Origin: Pandoraea bronchicola | Lineage (GTDB): Bacteria > Pseudomonadota > Gammaproteobacteria > Burkholderiales > Burkholderiaceae | Length of the DNA: 64,000 nucleotides | Direction of reading: 5' to 3' | Assembly (NCBI RefSeq): GCF_902459805.1 | Contig: NZ_CABPST010000001.1 | Location: 913,861 to 977,860 of the forward strand | Part shown: in pieces, positions 43,864 through 53,985 of the stretch | How the letters are laid out: the number at the start of each line of letters is the position of its first letter | Position numbering within the stretch: position 1 is the first letter of the stretch | Position numbers and translations under genes: made by a program | Notes under the pieces: model-generated | Seen by the model: the letters and a program-made list of their open reading frames with translations, nothing else | What the model was told of the DNA's origin: nothing | The model's database searches: none

Positions 43864-45027
43864 TCAAAGGCGGGTGCTCAAGGCGTTTCGGTTGAGATTC
43901 TCGAGTTTTTCGTTGAGTGAGTGTTGCGTGCGCGTGGCGTGTGTGACGTCGAGATTGATCTTGTCGAGGCGCTCTTGAATCTCCGTGGTCGCGCCGGATT
44001 GATGAATGCCGTGCCGGGCTTCTATGCCGCGATTGATGGCGTCGTTCAGATTCTTCACCGCGGTGATTTCGTTCGATAGCTGACCCCAGCCGCGATTGCG
44101 TGCGTATGCGAAGACGTTGAAGATCCCGTTGAGTGCGGTCGCGACGCCGACCCCTGTCGTGGCGACCTTCAACCCGAAGGCCAGGCCCGTAAGCGCAGGC
44201 AACAGCGCGGGAACGGCTATCGATGCCACACCCAGCGATACGGTAATGACGAGAAACGTGACAAGGATCGCGATTTTCGTCTTCCACCGCCGTTTTTCGC
44301 CCGGAATGGCGACCTGCGCTTGCGTCAGATAGTGATGAATCAGCGGCTCGGTCTTGCTGAGCAGGTTGCCTGTGACCTCGAACGCCTTGTGCAACTCCGC
44401 CTTGGCTTGTTTGAGCGCTTCCGGCGTCATGGCGGCACCGTGCAGCGCCTGCCGCTTGTCTTCCAGAAGGCGCCTTGCCGATGACGCGCACACCATCGTG
44501 TCGAGCGCTGCTTTCAAGTGACCCAGCGCTTCAAGCGCAGCCCGCGCTTTCGGCATCAGTTGCTCGGGGTCGGAGATCGATCGTTGTGCATCGACGCTCT
44601 TGATCTTGAACGACGTCAGGGAAATATCGCGGGCGTTGCAGATTTGCTCGACGGCGTTTTCGAACTGATCGACCAGCGCATCGATGCTGAGGAGATCGGA
44701 AGCCCGGTGAGTGGAGACGGTTTCGGACAGCCGGACGATGACGTCGTACTCGCCAGACAATTTTCCACGTACCGCGTCGGGGGCGACCGTTTGCGCTGCG
44801 GCATTCCAGTCGTGCTTGATGGTGGCGAAGCTCTCGAGGATGCCCGCACGGAGTGTCTCGATGGTGGGAAGGCTATCGATGGGCGGCGATAGCGCGCCAA
44901 GGATCGGCGCATGTTGCCGAACCACGACATGCTTCCAGTCAGGCGCGGCAGAGGACTTGGCGATCGGCCAGCACGAGTCGGCGGCGTCGAAGCCAAGCGG
45001 CATATAGTTTTGCGGAACGAGCTTCAT
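43864..45027 (-). CDS. Hypothetical helical protein with a central hydrophobic hairpin
   Basis: 387 residues, not recognised. Long, mostly helical flanks (about 55-245 and 312-387) surround one hydrophobic stretch at 251-308 (ILVTFLVITVSLGVASIAVP then LKVATTGVGVATALNGIFNVF), enough for two membrane passes. There is no signal peptide. The C-terminal end has heptad-like spacing (IQERLDKINLDV, LNEKLENLNRN). This layout recalls alpha-helical pore-forming toxins and secreted translocon-type proteins, but no motif proves it. A GA-rich ribosome site precedes the ATG. It is the first gene of a likely two-gene unit. Confidence 0.7.
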   Translation of the reverse strand: MKLVPQNYMPLGFDAADSCWPIAKSSAAPDWKHVVVRQHAPILGALSPPIDSLPTIETLRAGILESFATIKHDWNAAAQTVAPDAVRGKLSGEYDVIVRLSETVSTHRASDLLSIDALVDQFENAVEQICNARDISLTSFKIKSVDAQRSISDPEQLMPKARAALEALGHLKAALDTMVCASSARRLLEDKRQALHGAAMTPEALKQAKAELHKAFEVTGNLLSKTEPLIHHYLTQAQVAIPGEKRRWKTKIAILVTFLVITVSLGVASIAVPALLPALTGLAFGLKVATTGVGVATALNGIFNVFAYARNRGWGQLSNEITAVKNLNDAINRGIEARHGIHQSGATTEIQERLDKINLDVTHATRTQHSLNEKLENLNRNALSTRL

Positions 45028-45284
45028 TGGGGGGGACCCTCCCTCGGCAATATTCCCCCGAGTCTATGCAGCGCCGGCAGCGCATGCTTTTCATTCGAAT
45101 GCCGGATTGTCGTAAACGAGGTGTCGCCTGTGCGTGGACAACGATTGAATACGCGACAAAAAGAAACGCCGCGATGTGCGAGACATGGCGGCGTTTTCCG
45201 GTCCAATCCAACCGCCGCGCCGCCGCACATACGCGCGGGGCCGTGCCGCTGACCGATGCGGCTGTTGCGGCGGGGGAGCGTGGC

Positions 45285-46514
45285 TTACGGTTGCTTGGCG
45301 ATCTTGCCGTCCTTGAAGACCCAGGTGATGCCTTCGCCCTGACCGGTGAGTACCTCGATCGATTCGAGCGGATTCCCATCGACGACCAGCACGTCGGCCA
45401 GTGCGCCCGGTGCGATCACGCCCAGCTCACCCACGCGATTGAGAATTTCCGCGCCGATGACCGTCGCCGAGCGCAACGTGTCGGCCGTGCCCAGCACGTC
45501 GGCGCGGATCGTCAGTTCGTCGGACTGATACTTGTGCATATCGCCGAGCAGATCCGAGCCGAAGCCCATCTTCACGCCCGCGTCGCGATAGATCGAAAGC
45601 GACTCGCGTCCGGCGCGCTGCACGCTCTGCACTTTGGCGACGGACTCCGGCGGCAGCCCCAGCGATGCGCCGTCCTTGGCCAGTGCGTCATACGTGACCA
45701 GCGTCGGCACGACATACGCACCTTTTTCGGCCATGAGCTTCGCCGTCTCGGCGTCGCACAGATTGCCGTGCTCGATGGTGCGCACACCGCAACGCACGGC
45801 GCGCGCGATCGCACGCGGCGTATAGGCGTGAGCCATCACGTAGGTTTGCGCCGCTTCGGCTTCGGCTACGGCGGCGCGAATCTCGTCTTCCGAGTACTGC
45901 GTATTGGCGATGGGGTCGACCGGCGATGCCACGCCACCCGAGGCCATCAGCTTGATCTGCGTGGCGCCCTTCTGGATTTCCTCGCGCACGGCGAGGCGGA
46001 TCGGGTCGACGCCATCGACCACGCGGCCGATCGCACCTGCGCGGAACGCACACGAGCACGGCTCGAGCGTATCGCTGCGCGGGCGGAAGTCGCCGTGACC
46101 GCCTGTCTGCGAGAGTGCCTTGCCCGACGGGAAAATACGCGGGCCGGGGATCACGTCTTGCTCGATGGCTTGTTGCAGCGCCCAGTCGGCACCGCCCGCG
46201 TCGCGCACGGTCGTGAAGCCGCGATTCAACATGCCTTGCATGATCGGCAGCGACTTGAGCACGGTGAGCACGTTCGGCTGGCTGGCGTTCGTGCCGAGGT
46301 TGGGGTGCGAGGCGAGCACGTGCACGTGGCAGTCGATCATGCCTGGCATGACGGTCTTGCCGGTGACGTCGATCACCGTTGCGCCCGCGATGTCGAGCGG
46401 CGCGGCGCTCACGGCGACGATGCGATTGCCCTCGATGGCGACGTCGTGACGCTCGAGCAGACGGCCGGCGGCCGCATCGAGCACATTGCCGCCGCGAAGC
46501 AGGGTAACGGACAT
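45285..46514 (-). CDS. Amidohydrolase-family metal-dependent hydrolase
   Basis: 409 residues of the imidazolonepropionase/prolidase-like amidohydrolase group. The metal site is visible: DCHVHV near 61-66, a lysine in QIKLMASGG that is probably carboxylated, histidines in VMAHAYTP and TIEHGNL, and an aspartate in GFGSDLLG. It would hydrolyse an amide or a C-N bond in a small molecule. It is the last gene of a minus-strand group with an MHS transporter and a LysR regulator, suggesting uptake then hydrolysis of the same compound; the substrate is unknown. Confidence 0.9.
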   Translation of the reverse strand: MSVTLLRGGNVLDAAAGRLLERHDVAIEGNRIVAVSAAPLDIAGATVIDVTGKTVMPGMIDCHVHVLASHPNLGTNASQPNVLTVLKSLPIMQGMLNRGFTTVRDAGGADWALQQAIEQDVIPGPRIFPSGKALSQTGGHGDFRPRSDTLEPCSCAFRAGAIGRVVDGVDPIRLAVREEIQKGATQIKLMASGGVASPVDPIANTQYSEDEIRAAVAEAEAAQTYVMAHAYTPRAIARAVRCGVRTIEHGNLCDAETAKLMAEKGAYVVPTLVTYDALAKDGASLGLPPESVAKVQSVQRAGRESLSIYRDAGVKMGFGSDLLGDMHKYQSDELTIRADVLGTADTLRSATVIGAEILNRVGELGVIAPGALADVLVVDGNPLESIEVLTGQGEGITWVFKDGKIAKQP

Positions 46515-46576
46515 GGGGGTTCCTTGCGAGAAAGCATAAGGCGCGCCGGTGAGGGCGCGCCTGGATCAGAGAAAAC

Positions 46577-47857
46577 TCAGGCCTTGGGCAGCGGCTTCAC
46601 GAAGCGCGTGCCGATCAGGCTGATGGTCGCCGCGATGATCACGTAGATGGCCGGGGCCATGTTGCTGCCTGTGCGGGCGATCAGCCACGTGATGATGAGC
46701 GCAGCGAAGCCGCCGAAGATCGTCACCGCGAAGTTGTAGGCCACCGACAGGCCCGTCGAGAGCACCTTGGCCGGGAACAGCTCGGCGAACGCCGCGAGAA
46801 TCGGGCCGGTATAGCAAGCGATGAGCAGGCCGAAGACGATCTGGAACGTGAGCAGCGATGGCAGACCCGGCGCTACGTTCAGGTACGTGAACATCGGCCA
46901 AGCGAGCAACAGGATCAGCAGGGCCGAGCCCGACAGGAACGGACGGCGGCCGTAGCGATCTGCCAGACGCCCCACCACCGGCGCGAACACGAGAATCATC
47001 GCGCCGCCGACCATGCCCGCCGTGAAGCCGAAAGACGCGGGCAGCTTGAGCACGCGCTGGGCATACGTCGGCATGTAGAACAGCAGCACGTAGGTGCAGA
47101 TCGTCCACAGCACGACCATCGAGAAGCTGGCCAGCGTCTCGCGCGGATACAGCGAGAACACGTCGCGCAACGGCGTATCCGACTTCTCTGCGGTCTGGAA
47201 CGTCGGCGTTTCGTCGATCTTGTTACGGATGTAGAAGCCGACCGGGCCGATCAGCATGCCGACGATGAACGGCACACGCCAGCCCCACGATTCGAGCGAC
47301 GCCTTGTCCAGCTCCGTCGTCACGAATGTGCCCACGGCGGCGCCAAGCAGCACGGCGAAGCCGATGCTCGATTGAATCCATGCCGAGTAGTAGGCGCGCT
47401 GATTGGCGGGAGCGTATTCGGTCAGGAAGGCCGTTGCACCGCCCATTTCACCGCCAGCCGAGAAGCCTTGCAGCAGACGCGCCAGCACGATGATGAGGGG
47501 CGCGGCCAGACCGATCTGATCGTAGGTCGGAGCCAGGCCGATCATTGCCGTGCCGGCGGCCATGAGCAGAATGGTGAGCGAGAGCGCTGCTTTGCGGCCC
47601 ACGCGGTCGGAATAGATACCGAGCACGATACCGCCGACCGGACGCATGAAGAAGCCCACGCCGAAGGTCGCCACAGCGAGCAGAAACGACGACAGATCGT
47701 CGCCGGTGGGGAAGAACTGCTTCGCGATGATGGCTGCGAAGAAGCTGTAGACGGTGAAGTCGAACCATTCAAGACCGTTGCCGATCACCGTCGCCACGAT
47801 CGCGTGACGGCGCTGGCGGGCCATGTTGTCTTGAGGCACTGCGTAGGTCGCCTGCAT
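46577..47857 (-). CDS. MFS transporter of the metabolite:H+ symporter (MHS) family
   Basis: 426 residues with about 12 helices. Family marks are GNGLEWFDFTVYSFFA at the first helix, SDRVGRKAAL in loop 2-3 and RLLQGFSAGGEMGGA. Members import organic acids, proline/betaine or similar small molecules. It lies 62 bp ahead of the amidohydrolase gene and probably brings in its substrate. Confidence 0.92.
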   Translation of the reverse strand: MQATYAVPQDNMARQRRHAIVATVIGNGLEWFDFTVYSFFAAIIAKQFFPTGDDLSSFLLAVATFGVGFFMRPVGGIVLGIYSDRVGRKAALSLTILLMAAGTAMIGLAPTYDQIGLAAPLIIVLARLLQGFSAGGEMGGATAFLTEYAPANQRAYYSAWIQSSIGFAVLLGAAVGTFVTTELDKASLESWGWRVPFIVGMLIGPVGFYIRNKIDETPTFQTAEKSDTPLRDVFSLYPRETLASFSMVVLWTICTYVLLFYMPTYAQRVLKLPASFGFTAGMVGGAMILVFAPVVGRLADRYGRRPFLSGSALLILLLAWPMFTYLNVAPGLPSLLTFQIVFGLLIACYTGPILAAFAELFPAKVLSTGLSVAYNFAVTIFGGFAALIITWLIARTGSNMAPAIYVIIAATISLIGTRFVKPLPKA

Positions 47858-48097
47858 CTGGGTCTCCCGGAGGATGGGTGGCGCCCGTTGCGTGTCTTGC
47901 GTTCACGTCATACCGGTAATACGCCTGCTTTTTTGTCGAATCACGTCTGCCGCCGCCGGGCTAATGCGCCCCGACGGCTTCGACAAACGTGCGCGGAGGA
48001 AACACAAAGTAGTGCAGACAAAATGACAGGCCAAACGATAATTCTGCATGTTGCCATGCGTTCAGCGCATGGCAACTTTCAAAAAATCACGTAACCC

Positions 48098-49000
48098 CTA
48101 TGATGGGAAACGAGTTTCCGAATAAATCCAATTGCGGAAAATTCGTGCTGCGGCATGCTCGTGGCGATCGGCAGGCCACACGAGGTAGTAGCCGCCGCCC
48201 AGACTCGAGGTCGCGTCGCACGCCTGCACGAGCAAGCCTGCGTCGAGACACGGATCGATCATGTGACGCCAGCCCATCACCATGCCGCCGCCTTCGATGG
48301 CCATCTGAACGAGCAGCGGATAGTAATTGGCGCTCACCATGCGAGGGAATTTCGGGGCGCTGACGCCTTGCAGCTCGAACCAGTCGGGCCAGGACATCCA
48401 CTTGCGCTGGCCGTCTTCGATGAGCAGCAGCGTCTCGTTGACGAGATCGGCGGGCGTGAGCTTGCGGCCGTTGAGATAGGCGGGGGAGCAGACGGGGAAG
48501 ACTTCCTCGTCGAAGAGCCGCCGGCCGGCGAAGTCCGGCGGCAGGTCGTTACGCACGTAATACACGCCGAGATCGAACTCCGACGCGGAAAGCGACGCGA
48601 TGCCGTCTTTCACGATCACGCGAATCTTGATATCGGGGTGCGCGGCGCGAAAGCGCATGAGTTGCGGCGTCATCCACAACACGGCCACGCCCGACGAGCA
48701 AGCCACGGTGAGTTCGAGGTCGCCGCGCCGCTTCATCAGGTCGGCGGTGGCTTCGGCGCACTCGCCGAGCAGGCGCTGAATCTGCTCGGCGTAGCGTTGC
48801 CCGGCCACCGTCAGCCGCAGCGTGCGATGTTCACGCGTGAAGAGCGCGCGCCCGAGAAACTCTTCGAGCTGCGCGATCTGCCGGCTCACGGCGCTTTGCG
48901 TGAGATTGAGCTCCACCGCTGCCCGCGTGAAGCTCGCGTGCCGCACGGCGGCGTCGAAAGCAATCAGGCAATGCAGCGGCGGCAACGGTGAGATGGGCAT
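48098..49000 (-). CDS. LysR-family regulator (GcvA-like)
   Basis: 300 residues with the N-terminal helix-turn-helix (FDAAVRHASFTRAAVELNLTQSAVSRQIAQLE) and a substrate-binding domain. The opening LPPLHCLIAFDAAVRH is of the GcvA subtype. It is the first gene of the group with the MHS transporter and amidohydrolase, same strand, with 240 bp before the transporter; control of those two genes is likely. No other gene is seen in that 240 bp. Confidence 0.92.
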   Translation of the reverse strand: MPISPLPPLHCLIAFDAAVRHASFTRAAVELNLTQSAVSRQIAQLEEFLGRALFTREHRTLRLTVAGQRYAEQIQRLLGECAEATADLMKRRGDLELTVACSSGVAVLWMTPQLMRFRAAHPDIKIRVIVKDGIASLSASEFDLGVYYVRNDLPPDFAGRRLFDEEVFPVCSPAYLNGRKLTPADLVNETLLLIEDGQRKWMSWPDWFELQGVSAPKFPRMVSANYYPLLVQMAIEGGGMVMGWRHMIDPCLDAGLLVQACDATSSLGGGYYLVWPADRHEHAAARIFRNWIYSETRFPS

Positions 49001-49037
49001 GCGCGGTGACGGGGCGAAGGGGGACGCTAATGCGGGA

Positions 49038-50426
49038 TCAGCGCTTGCCGACCATCTGCTCGGGGCGAACCCATGCGTCGAACTGCTCGTCCGTGACGTG
49101 GCCGAGGGCGAGCGCAGCCGCTTTGAGCGTGGTGCCTTCCTTGTGCGCCTTCTTGGCGATCTGCGCGGCCTTGTCGTAACCGATGTGCGGGTTGAGCGCG
49201 GTCACGAGCATGAGCGACTCGTCGAGCAGCGAGGCGATGCGGGGGCGATTCGGTTCGATGCCGATGGCGCAATTGTCGTTAAAGCTCACCGAGCCGTCGG
49301 CGAGCACGCGCACGCTTTGCAGGAAGTTGTGGATGAGCATCGGCTTGAACACGTTCAGCTCGAAGTTGCCCATCGAGCCGCCAATGTTGATCGCCACGTC
49401 GTTGCCCAGCACCTGAGCACACAGCATCGTCATCGCTTCGCATTGGGTCGGGTTGACCTTGCCCGGCATGATCGAGCTGCCCGGTTCGTTTTCCGGGATC
49501 ATCAACTCGCCAATGCCGCAACGCGGGCCGCTGGCCAGCCAGCGCACATCGTTGGCGATCTTCATCAGGCTGGCGGCGAGTGTCTTGAGCGTGCCGTGTG
49601 CGTTGACGATGGCGTCGTTGGCCGCGAGCGCTTCGAACTTGTTCGGGGCGGTGACGAAAGGCAGACCCGTGTCGCGTGCGAGTGCATCGGCCACCCGCTT
49701 CGCGAATTCCGGATGGGCGTTCAGGCCCGTGCCGACGGCCGTGCCGCCAAGCGCGAGTTCCGCGACGTGGGGCAGGGCATCGTCCACGTGCTTCAGGCCG
49801 TGGTCAATCTGCGCGACCCAGCCCGAAATCTCCTGACCGAGCGTGAGCGGCGTGGCGTCCTGAAGGTGGGTGCGGCCGATCTTGACGATGTCGTCATAGG
49901 CGCGGGCCTTGGCGGCGAGCGTGTCGCGCAGTTGGCCGACGCTGGGCTTGAGATGGTTGATGAGCGCGTCGAGGGCGGCCACGCTCATGGCCGTGGGGAA
50001 CACGTCGTTCGACGACTGGCCTTTGTTCACGTCGTCGTTGGGGTGCACGAGACGCTCTTCGCCACGCACGCCGCCAAGCAGTTCGCTGGCGCGGTTCGCG
50101 AGCACTTCGTTCATGTTCATGTTCGACTGCGTGCCCGAGCCGGTCTGCCACACGGCCAGCGGGAATTCGTCGTCATGCTGGCCGGCGACGACTTCGCCGG
50201 CGGCCTTGATGATGGCGTCGGCCTTCTTCGCGTCGAGCACGCCCAGGTCCTTGTTGACCTCGGCGGCGGCGCGTTTCACGCGAGCGAGCGCGCGCACGAG
50301 TTCGCGCGGCATCTTCTCGGTGGAAATCTTGAAGTTCTGCAGCGAGCGCTGCGTTTGGGCACCCCACAGGCGATCGGCGGGCACGGCAATTTCGCCAAAA
50401 GTATCGCGTTCCATTCTCACAGACAT
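49038..50426 (-). CDS. fumC: Class II fumarate hydratase FumC
   Basis: 462 residues from the ATG at 50426, with GAGGAG just upstream; the frame is open to 50489 but this start fits both the ribosome site and E. coli FumC length. [16 protein letters not shown] is the superfamily signature, and [14 protein letters not shown] is also conserved. It interconverts fumarate and malate in the citric acid cycle and, being free of iron-sulfur clusters, works under oxidative stress. The gene lies between two LysR genes on the same strand. Confidence 0.97.
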   Translation of the reverse strand: MSVRMERDTFGEIAVPADRLWGAQTQRSLQNFKISTEKMPRELVRALARVKRAAAEVNKDLGVLDAKKADAIIKAAGEVVAGQHDDEFPLAVWQTGSGTQSNMNMNEVLANRASELLGGVRGEERLVHPNDDVNKGQSSNDVFPTAMSVAALDALINHLKPSVGQLRDTLAAKARAYDDIVKIGRTHLQDATPLTLGQEISGWVAQIDHGLKHVDDALPHVAELALGGTAVGTGLNAHPEFAKRVADALARDTGLPFVTAPNKFEALAANDAIVNAHGTLKTLAASLMKIANDVRWLASGPRCGIGELMIPENEPGSSIMPGKVNPTQCEAMTMLCAQVLGNDVAINIGGSMGNFELNVFKPMLIHNFLQSVRVLADGSVSFNDNCAIGIEPNRPRIASLLDESLMLVTALNPHIGYDKAAQIAKKAHKEGTTLKAAALALGHVTDEQFDAWVRPEQMVGKR

Positions 50427-50642
50427 GATCGACTCCTCGAAGAGAGAATTAAATTCTAGGGCTTTAGAAAGGATCCGGCATGGCAGCACAGGGGGTGACG
50501 TGCCATGACGTGGGAATGTATTGCGGGAAGAGCGGCCATTTCGAATGTCGTGAACTGAAGGCCTGAGCCGGCATGGATTATGCGCCGGAATAGCGATCCA
50601 GGGGGGCCGGATGCCGACGTGGGCGGGCCGTCGAGAGTCCGC

Positions 50643-51518
50643 TCAGGCCCAGACGGCCGAGACCAACTGCAAGGCGGCGGCGATAGCCGGTTCGTCGCGG
50701 CGCGAGGCCAGCGCGACGAACGTGAGCTCGGTCGGCACGGCCACCGCATCGGCAATCACCAGGCCGTGGGCGCGGGCCTCGCGCAACGCAATCGAGTCGC
50801 GCACGAGCGACAATCCGATGCCCGACTTCACCAGATCGAGCATCGACGGTTCCTGATCCACTTCCGCGACCTTGGCGGGCGACACCCCGAGCGCGCCAAA
50901 CCGTTCCGATAACAGGCGATGGTGGGCCGACTCGGGGGGCGTCCAGATCCAGGGCAGCGCGGCGAGTTCGCGCCACCCGCGCCGCGCTACCCGCTCGCGC
51001 CAGCCGGCGGGCGCCAGCACCTGATAGGAGAACGGCGTGAGGGTGATGGCGTGATAGCGCTCCGGGTCGGGGCGGCCGAGATAGAAGCCGACGTCGAGTT
51101 CGCCGCGTCCCAACTGTTGCAGCACCGAGCCGGACATGCCGTGGCGCAGGGCTGTCTCGATCTGGGGATACGACTCGACCAGACGCTTGAGAAACGCCCC
51201 CAGCCGGGTGAATTCGGGATCGAGTATCGTGCCGATACGCAGTCGTCCGCGCACCGTTTCCCTTAACGCGCCGGCGGCCTGCTGAAGGTCGGCCAGTGCG
51301 GCGAGCATGCGCTCGGCCAGGGGCAACAGTGCCTGAGCGTCGCGCGTGAGGGTCAACCCCTGTGCCGTGCGCGTGAAGAGCGTCAGACGCAGCGCTTCCT
51401 GGAGCGCTTTGACCTGCAGGCTGACCGCCGGTTGCGTCAGATGCAGCCGCTGGGCGGCGCGGGTGAGGTTGCCTTCGTGGGCGATGGCGACGAAGGCGCG
51501 AAGATGGGCGAGTTCCAT
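50643..51518 (-). CDS. LysR-family regulator divergent from the GMC oxidoreductase
   Basis: 291 residues from the ATG at 51518. The helix-turn-helix MELAHLRAFVAIAHEGNLTRAAQRLHLTQPA begins at the first residue, and a typical effector domain follows. It is divergent from the GMC oxidoreductase gene with about 320 bp between starts, the standard setting for a LysR activator and its target. No clear T-N11-A box was picked out. Confidence 0.92.
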   Translation of the reverse strand: MELAHLRAFVAIAHEGNLTRAAQRLHLTQPAVSLQVKALQEALRLTLFTRTAQGLTLTRDAQALLPLAERMLAALADLQQAAGALRETVRGRLRIGTILDPEFTRLGAFLKRLVESYPQIETALRHGMSGSVLQQLGRGELDVGFYLGRPDPERYHAITLTPFSYQVLAPAGWRERVARRGWRELAALPWIWTPPESAHHRLLSERFGALGVSPAKVAEVDQEPSMLDLVKSGIGLSLVRDSIALREARAHGLVIADAVAVPTELTFVALASRRDEPAIAAALQLVSAVWA

Positions 51519-51835
51519 GGGACGGCCATTAAGGGGCGGCACCCGAGGCGGGGTGTCGCCGGGCAACATAAGCGGATCTTATATTGCTTTTGATAATTTC
51601 TCATTGGCTTGCATCGCTGTACCGCAGTACGCTTGGTTCTTGCCGGGGCACGTGTCATCGAACGTGTCGCGGGCGGGAGGGAATCGGCGCGATGTACATG
51701 AGCGATGCTGATATTCCGGCCGCGCCAACAAAATGAACCCGATGAGGTGGGCGGCAGTCCACCCCAGTCGGGTGCCGCACCAGAGCCGGCACCGCAACAT
51801 GGCGAGTGCCGCGCCATCGACGGAGACATGCGGGA

Positions 51836-53470
51836 ATGAGCAAGCAGGCAGCGAAGCAGGAGAGCTTCGACTACATCATCGTGGGGGCCGGCTCGGCCGG
51901 ATGCGTGCTGGCCAATCGCCTCACGCAGGACCCCGACGTCAACGTGCTGCTGCTCGAAGCGGGCGGCAAGGACGACTATCACTGGATTCACATCCCCGTC
52001 GGCTACCTCTATTGCATCGGCAATCCGCGCACGGACTGGTTGTATCGCACGCAGGCGGAAGCGGGATTGGGCGGCCGTTCGCTCGCCTATCCGCGCGGGC
52101 GGGTGCTGGGCGGCAGTTCGTCGATCAACGGCATGATCTACATGCGCGGTCAGCGTGAGGATTACGACGTGTGGGCCGACGCCACCGGCGACGACGGCTG
52201 GCGTTGGGACAACGTGTTGCCGCTGTTCAAGCGCAGTGAGGATCACTACAAAGGCAGCACCGAGTTTCACGGTGGCGGGGGCGAGTGGCGTGTCGAGAAG
52301 CAGCGCCTGTCGTGGCGTGTGCTCGATTCGTTTGCCGATGCGGCCGAGCAGATCGGCATTCCCAGGACGGACGACTTCAATCGCGGCGACAACTTCGGCA
52401 TCGGCTATTTCGAAGTGAACCAGCGACGCGGTGTGCGCTGGAGTGCGGCCAAAGGCTTCTTGCGTCCTGCATCGCAGCGGCCGAATCTGACGATCATCAC
52501 GGGGGCCAGTGTGAGCCGCCTGTTGTTCGAGGGCACGCGTTGCACCGGTGTGGCCTATCGCGGTGGCAATGAAGACTTCACGGCGCTCGCGCGTGCCGAA
52601 GTGATTCTCGCGGCGGGGGCGGTGAATTCGCCGCATCTGCTGGAGGTCTCGGGCATCGGCAATGGCGAGCGGCTGCGCGGTTTCGGCATTGACGTGGTCG
52701 CGGATATGCCGGGTGTGGGCGAGAACCTTCAGGACCATCTGCAATTGCGCACGGTGTACAAACTGCGCGGCGTCACGACCCTGAATCTCACCGCCAACAG
52801 TCTGTTCGGCAAGCTCAAGATCGGCATGCAATACGCGTTCGCGCAGCGCGGGCCGATGAGCATGGCGCCCTCGCAATTGGGTGCGTTCGCACGCAGCCGC
52901 GACGACATGGCGCGCCCCGATCTCGAGTATCACGTGCAGCCGTTGTCGCTGGACCGCTTCGGCGAGCCGTTGCACAAGTTCAATGCGTTCACGGCGTCGG
53001 TGTGCAACCTGCGACCGACCTCGCGCGGCAACGTGCATCTGACATCGCCGGATGCGCGCGTCGCGCCGAGCATCGCGCCACACTATCTGTCGACACAAGC
53101 CGACTTGCGCGTTGCGGCGGACGCGATCAAGTTGACGCGTCGCATCGTGGGCGCACCCGCCTTTGCGCGTTACGAGCCGAAGGAGTATCTGCCCGGACCC
53201 GCCTACCAGAGCGACGAAGACCTGATGCGCGCGGCGGGTGAGATCGGCACGACGATCTTCCATCCGGTCGGCACCTGCCGCATGGGACGTGCCGACGATC
53301 CCGATGCCGTCGTCGATGCGCAGTTGCGCGTGCGCGGCGTGCAGAACCTGCGTGTGGTCGATGCGTCTGTCATGCCGGTGATTACGTCGGGCAACACGAA
53401 CTCGCCGACGATCATGATTGCCGAACGCGCGAGCGACATGATTCGCGCCGCGCGCAAAGCGGGGCGTTGA
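51836..53470 (+). CDS. GMC-family FAD oxidoreductase (choline dehydrogenase-like)
   Basis: 544 residues from the ATG at 51836, with CGGAGA 9 nt upstream; 51806 would add ten residues. DYIIVGAGSAGCVLANRL is the FAD-binding motif; YPRGRVLGGSSSINGMIYMRG and AAGAVNSPHLLEVSGIG are the two GMC signatures. The catalytic pair is visible as His in FHPVGTCRMG and Asn in SGNTNSPTIM. It oxidises an alcohol to an aldehyde, possibly choline or an alkyl or aromatic alcohol. No betaine aldehyde dehydrogenase is adjacent, so choline is not assured. Confidence 0.94.
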   Translation: MSKQAAKQESFDYIIVGAGSAGCVLANRLTQDPDVNVLLLEAGGKDDYHWIHIPVGYLYCIGNPRTDWLYRTQAEAGLGGRSLAYPRGRVLGGSSSINGMIYMRGQREDYDVWADATGDDGWRWDNVLPLFKRSEDHYKGSTEFHGGGGEWRVEKQRLSWRVLDSFADAAEQIGIPRTDDFNRGDNFGIGYFEVNQRRGVRWSAAKGFLRPASQRPNLTIITGASVSRLLFEGTRCTGVAYRGGNEDFTALARAEVILAAGAVNSPHLLEVSGIGNGERLRGFGIDVVADMPGVGENLQDHLQLRTVYKLRGVTTLNLTANSLFGKLKIGMQYAFAQRGPMSMAPSQLGAFARSRDDMARPDLEYHVQPLSLDRFGEPLHKFNAFTASVCNLRPTSRGNVHLTSPDARVAPSIAPHYLSTQADLRVAADAIKLTRRIVGAPAFARYEPKEYLPGPAYQSDEDLMRAAGEIGTTIFHPVGTCRMGRADDPDAVVDAQLRVRGVQNLRVVDASVMPVITSGNTNSPTIMIAERASDMIRAARKAGR

Positions 53471-53587
53471 GCCAGGCGCGCGATCGCCATGCCCGCGATT
53501 GCCCGATCGCAACGAAGCGCGGGCCGCTGTCCTGAGGACGGCGCGACCCGTGCGCTTTTCCGGATTTCCGGATACCTTCCCTGAAAC

Positions 53588-53598
53588 TTACGTAGTAA
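53588..53598. promoter_or_regulatory. Inverted repeat downstream of the GMC gene
   Basis: TTAC-GTA-GTAA, within the 515-bp stretch between the GMC and livG genes. No gene is seen in that stretch; it probably holds the liv promoter. Binding protein unknown. Confidence 0.3.
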
Positions 53599-53715
53599 TA
53601 CCTAATGTCGGTTGCGCGAACGACCGCGACCCATCGCAAAAAGCTATCGGGCGCGTATTTGCGTGTGCCGCAAAAGCCTTGTGCCGTAAGGGCTGGCGGC
53701 AGGTATGGGGCGTGT

Positions 53716-53727
53716 GACCGAACGGTC
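53716..53727. promoter_or_regulatory. GACCG-AA-CGGTC palindrome upstream of livG
   Basis: GACCGAACGGTC, a perfect 12-bp palindrome of the type bound by TetR-family repressors of acid and aromatic catabolism, 259 bp before livG. A related site lies before the second Liv cluster. Confidence 0.45.
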
Positions 53728-53985
53728 TGCAATGCGTGTGAGCATGCGTGTTTCAGGGGGTGCGAAGCTAAGTGCAAATCCCAATGATCGCGTTGCAGCA
53801 AACCACACACAATAACGATTCCCTATGTGCGACCGAACCAAGAATTCGGCGCGACATGCGGGACGCGAGGCATTTCGCCGACGACGCCCACCAGAGTGTC
53901 ATCGGCCTGCCTTGCGGTTGTCACAGACGATGGTGCCGTGGCGCTTCCCTGCCTCGCACCGCCAACCAGGAATGTGGCAGGAGAC

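Noticed and set aside
43497-45100. Type III secretion (hrp) box upstream of the helical protein
   Set aside because: Looked for a GGAACC...CCAC pattern or similar; none was seen, so no secretion route is claimed.
51437-53512. Open frame of 691 codons antisense to the GMC oxidoreductase
   Set aside because: Overlaps a well-supported enzyme and the start of a LysR gene, and its translation has shadow-like composition.
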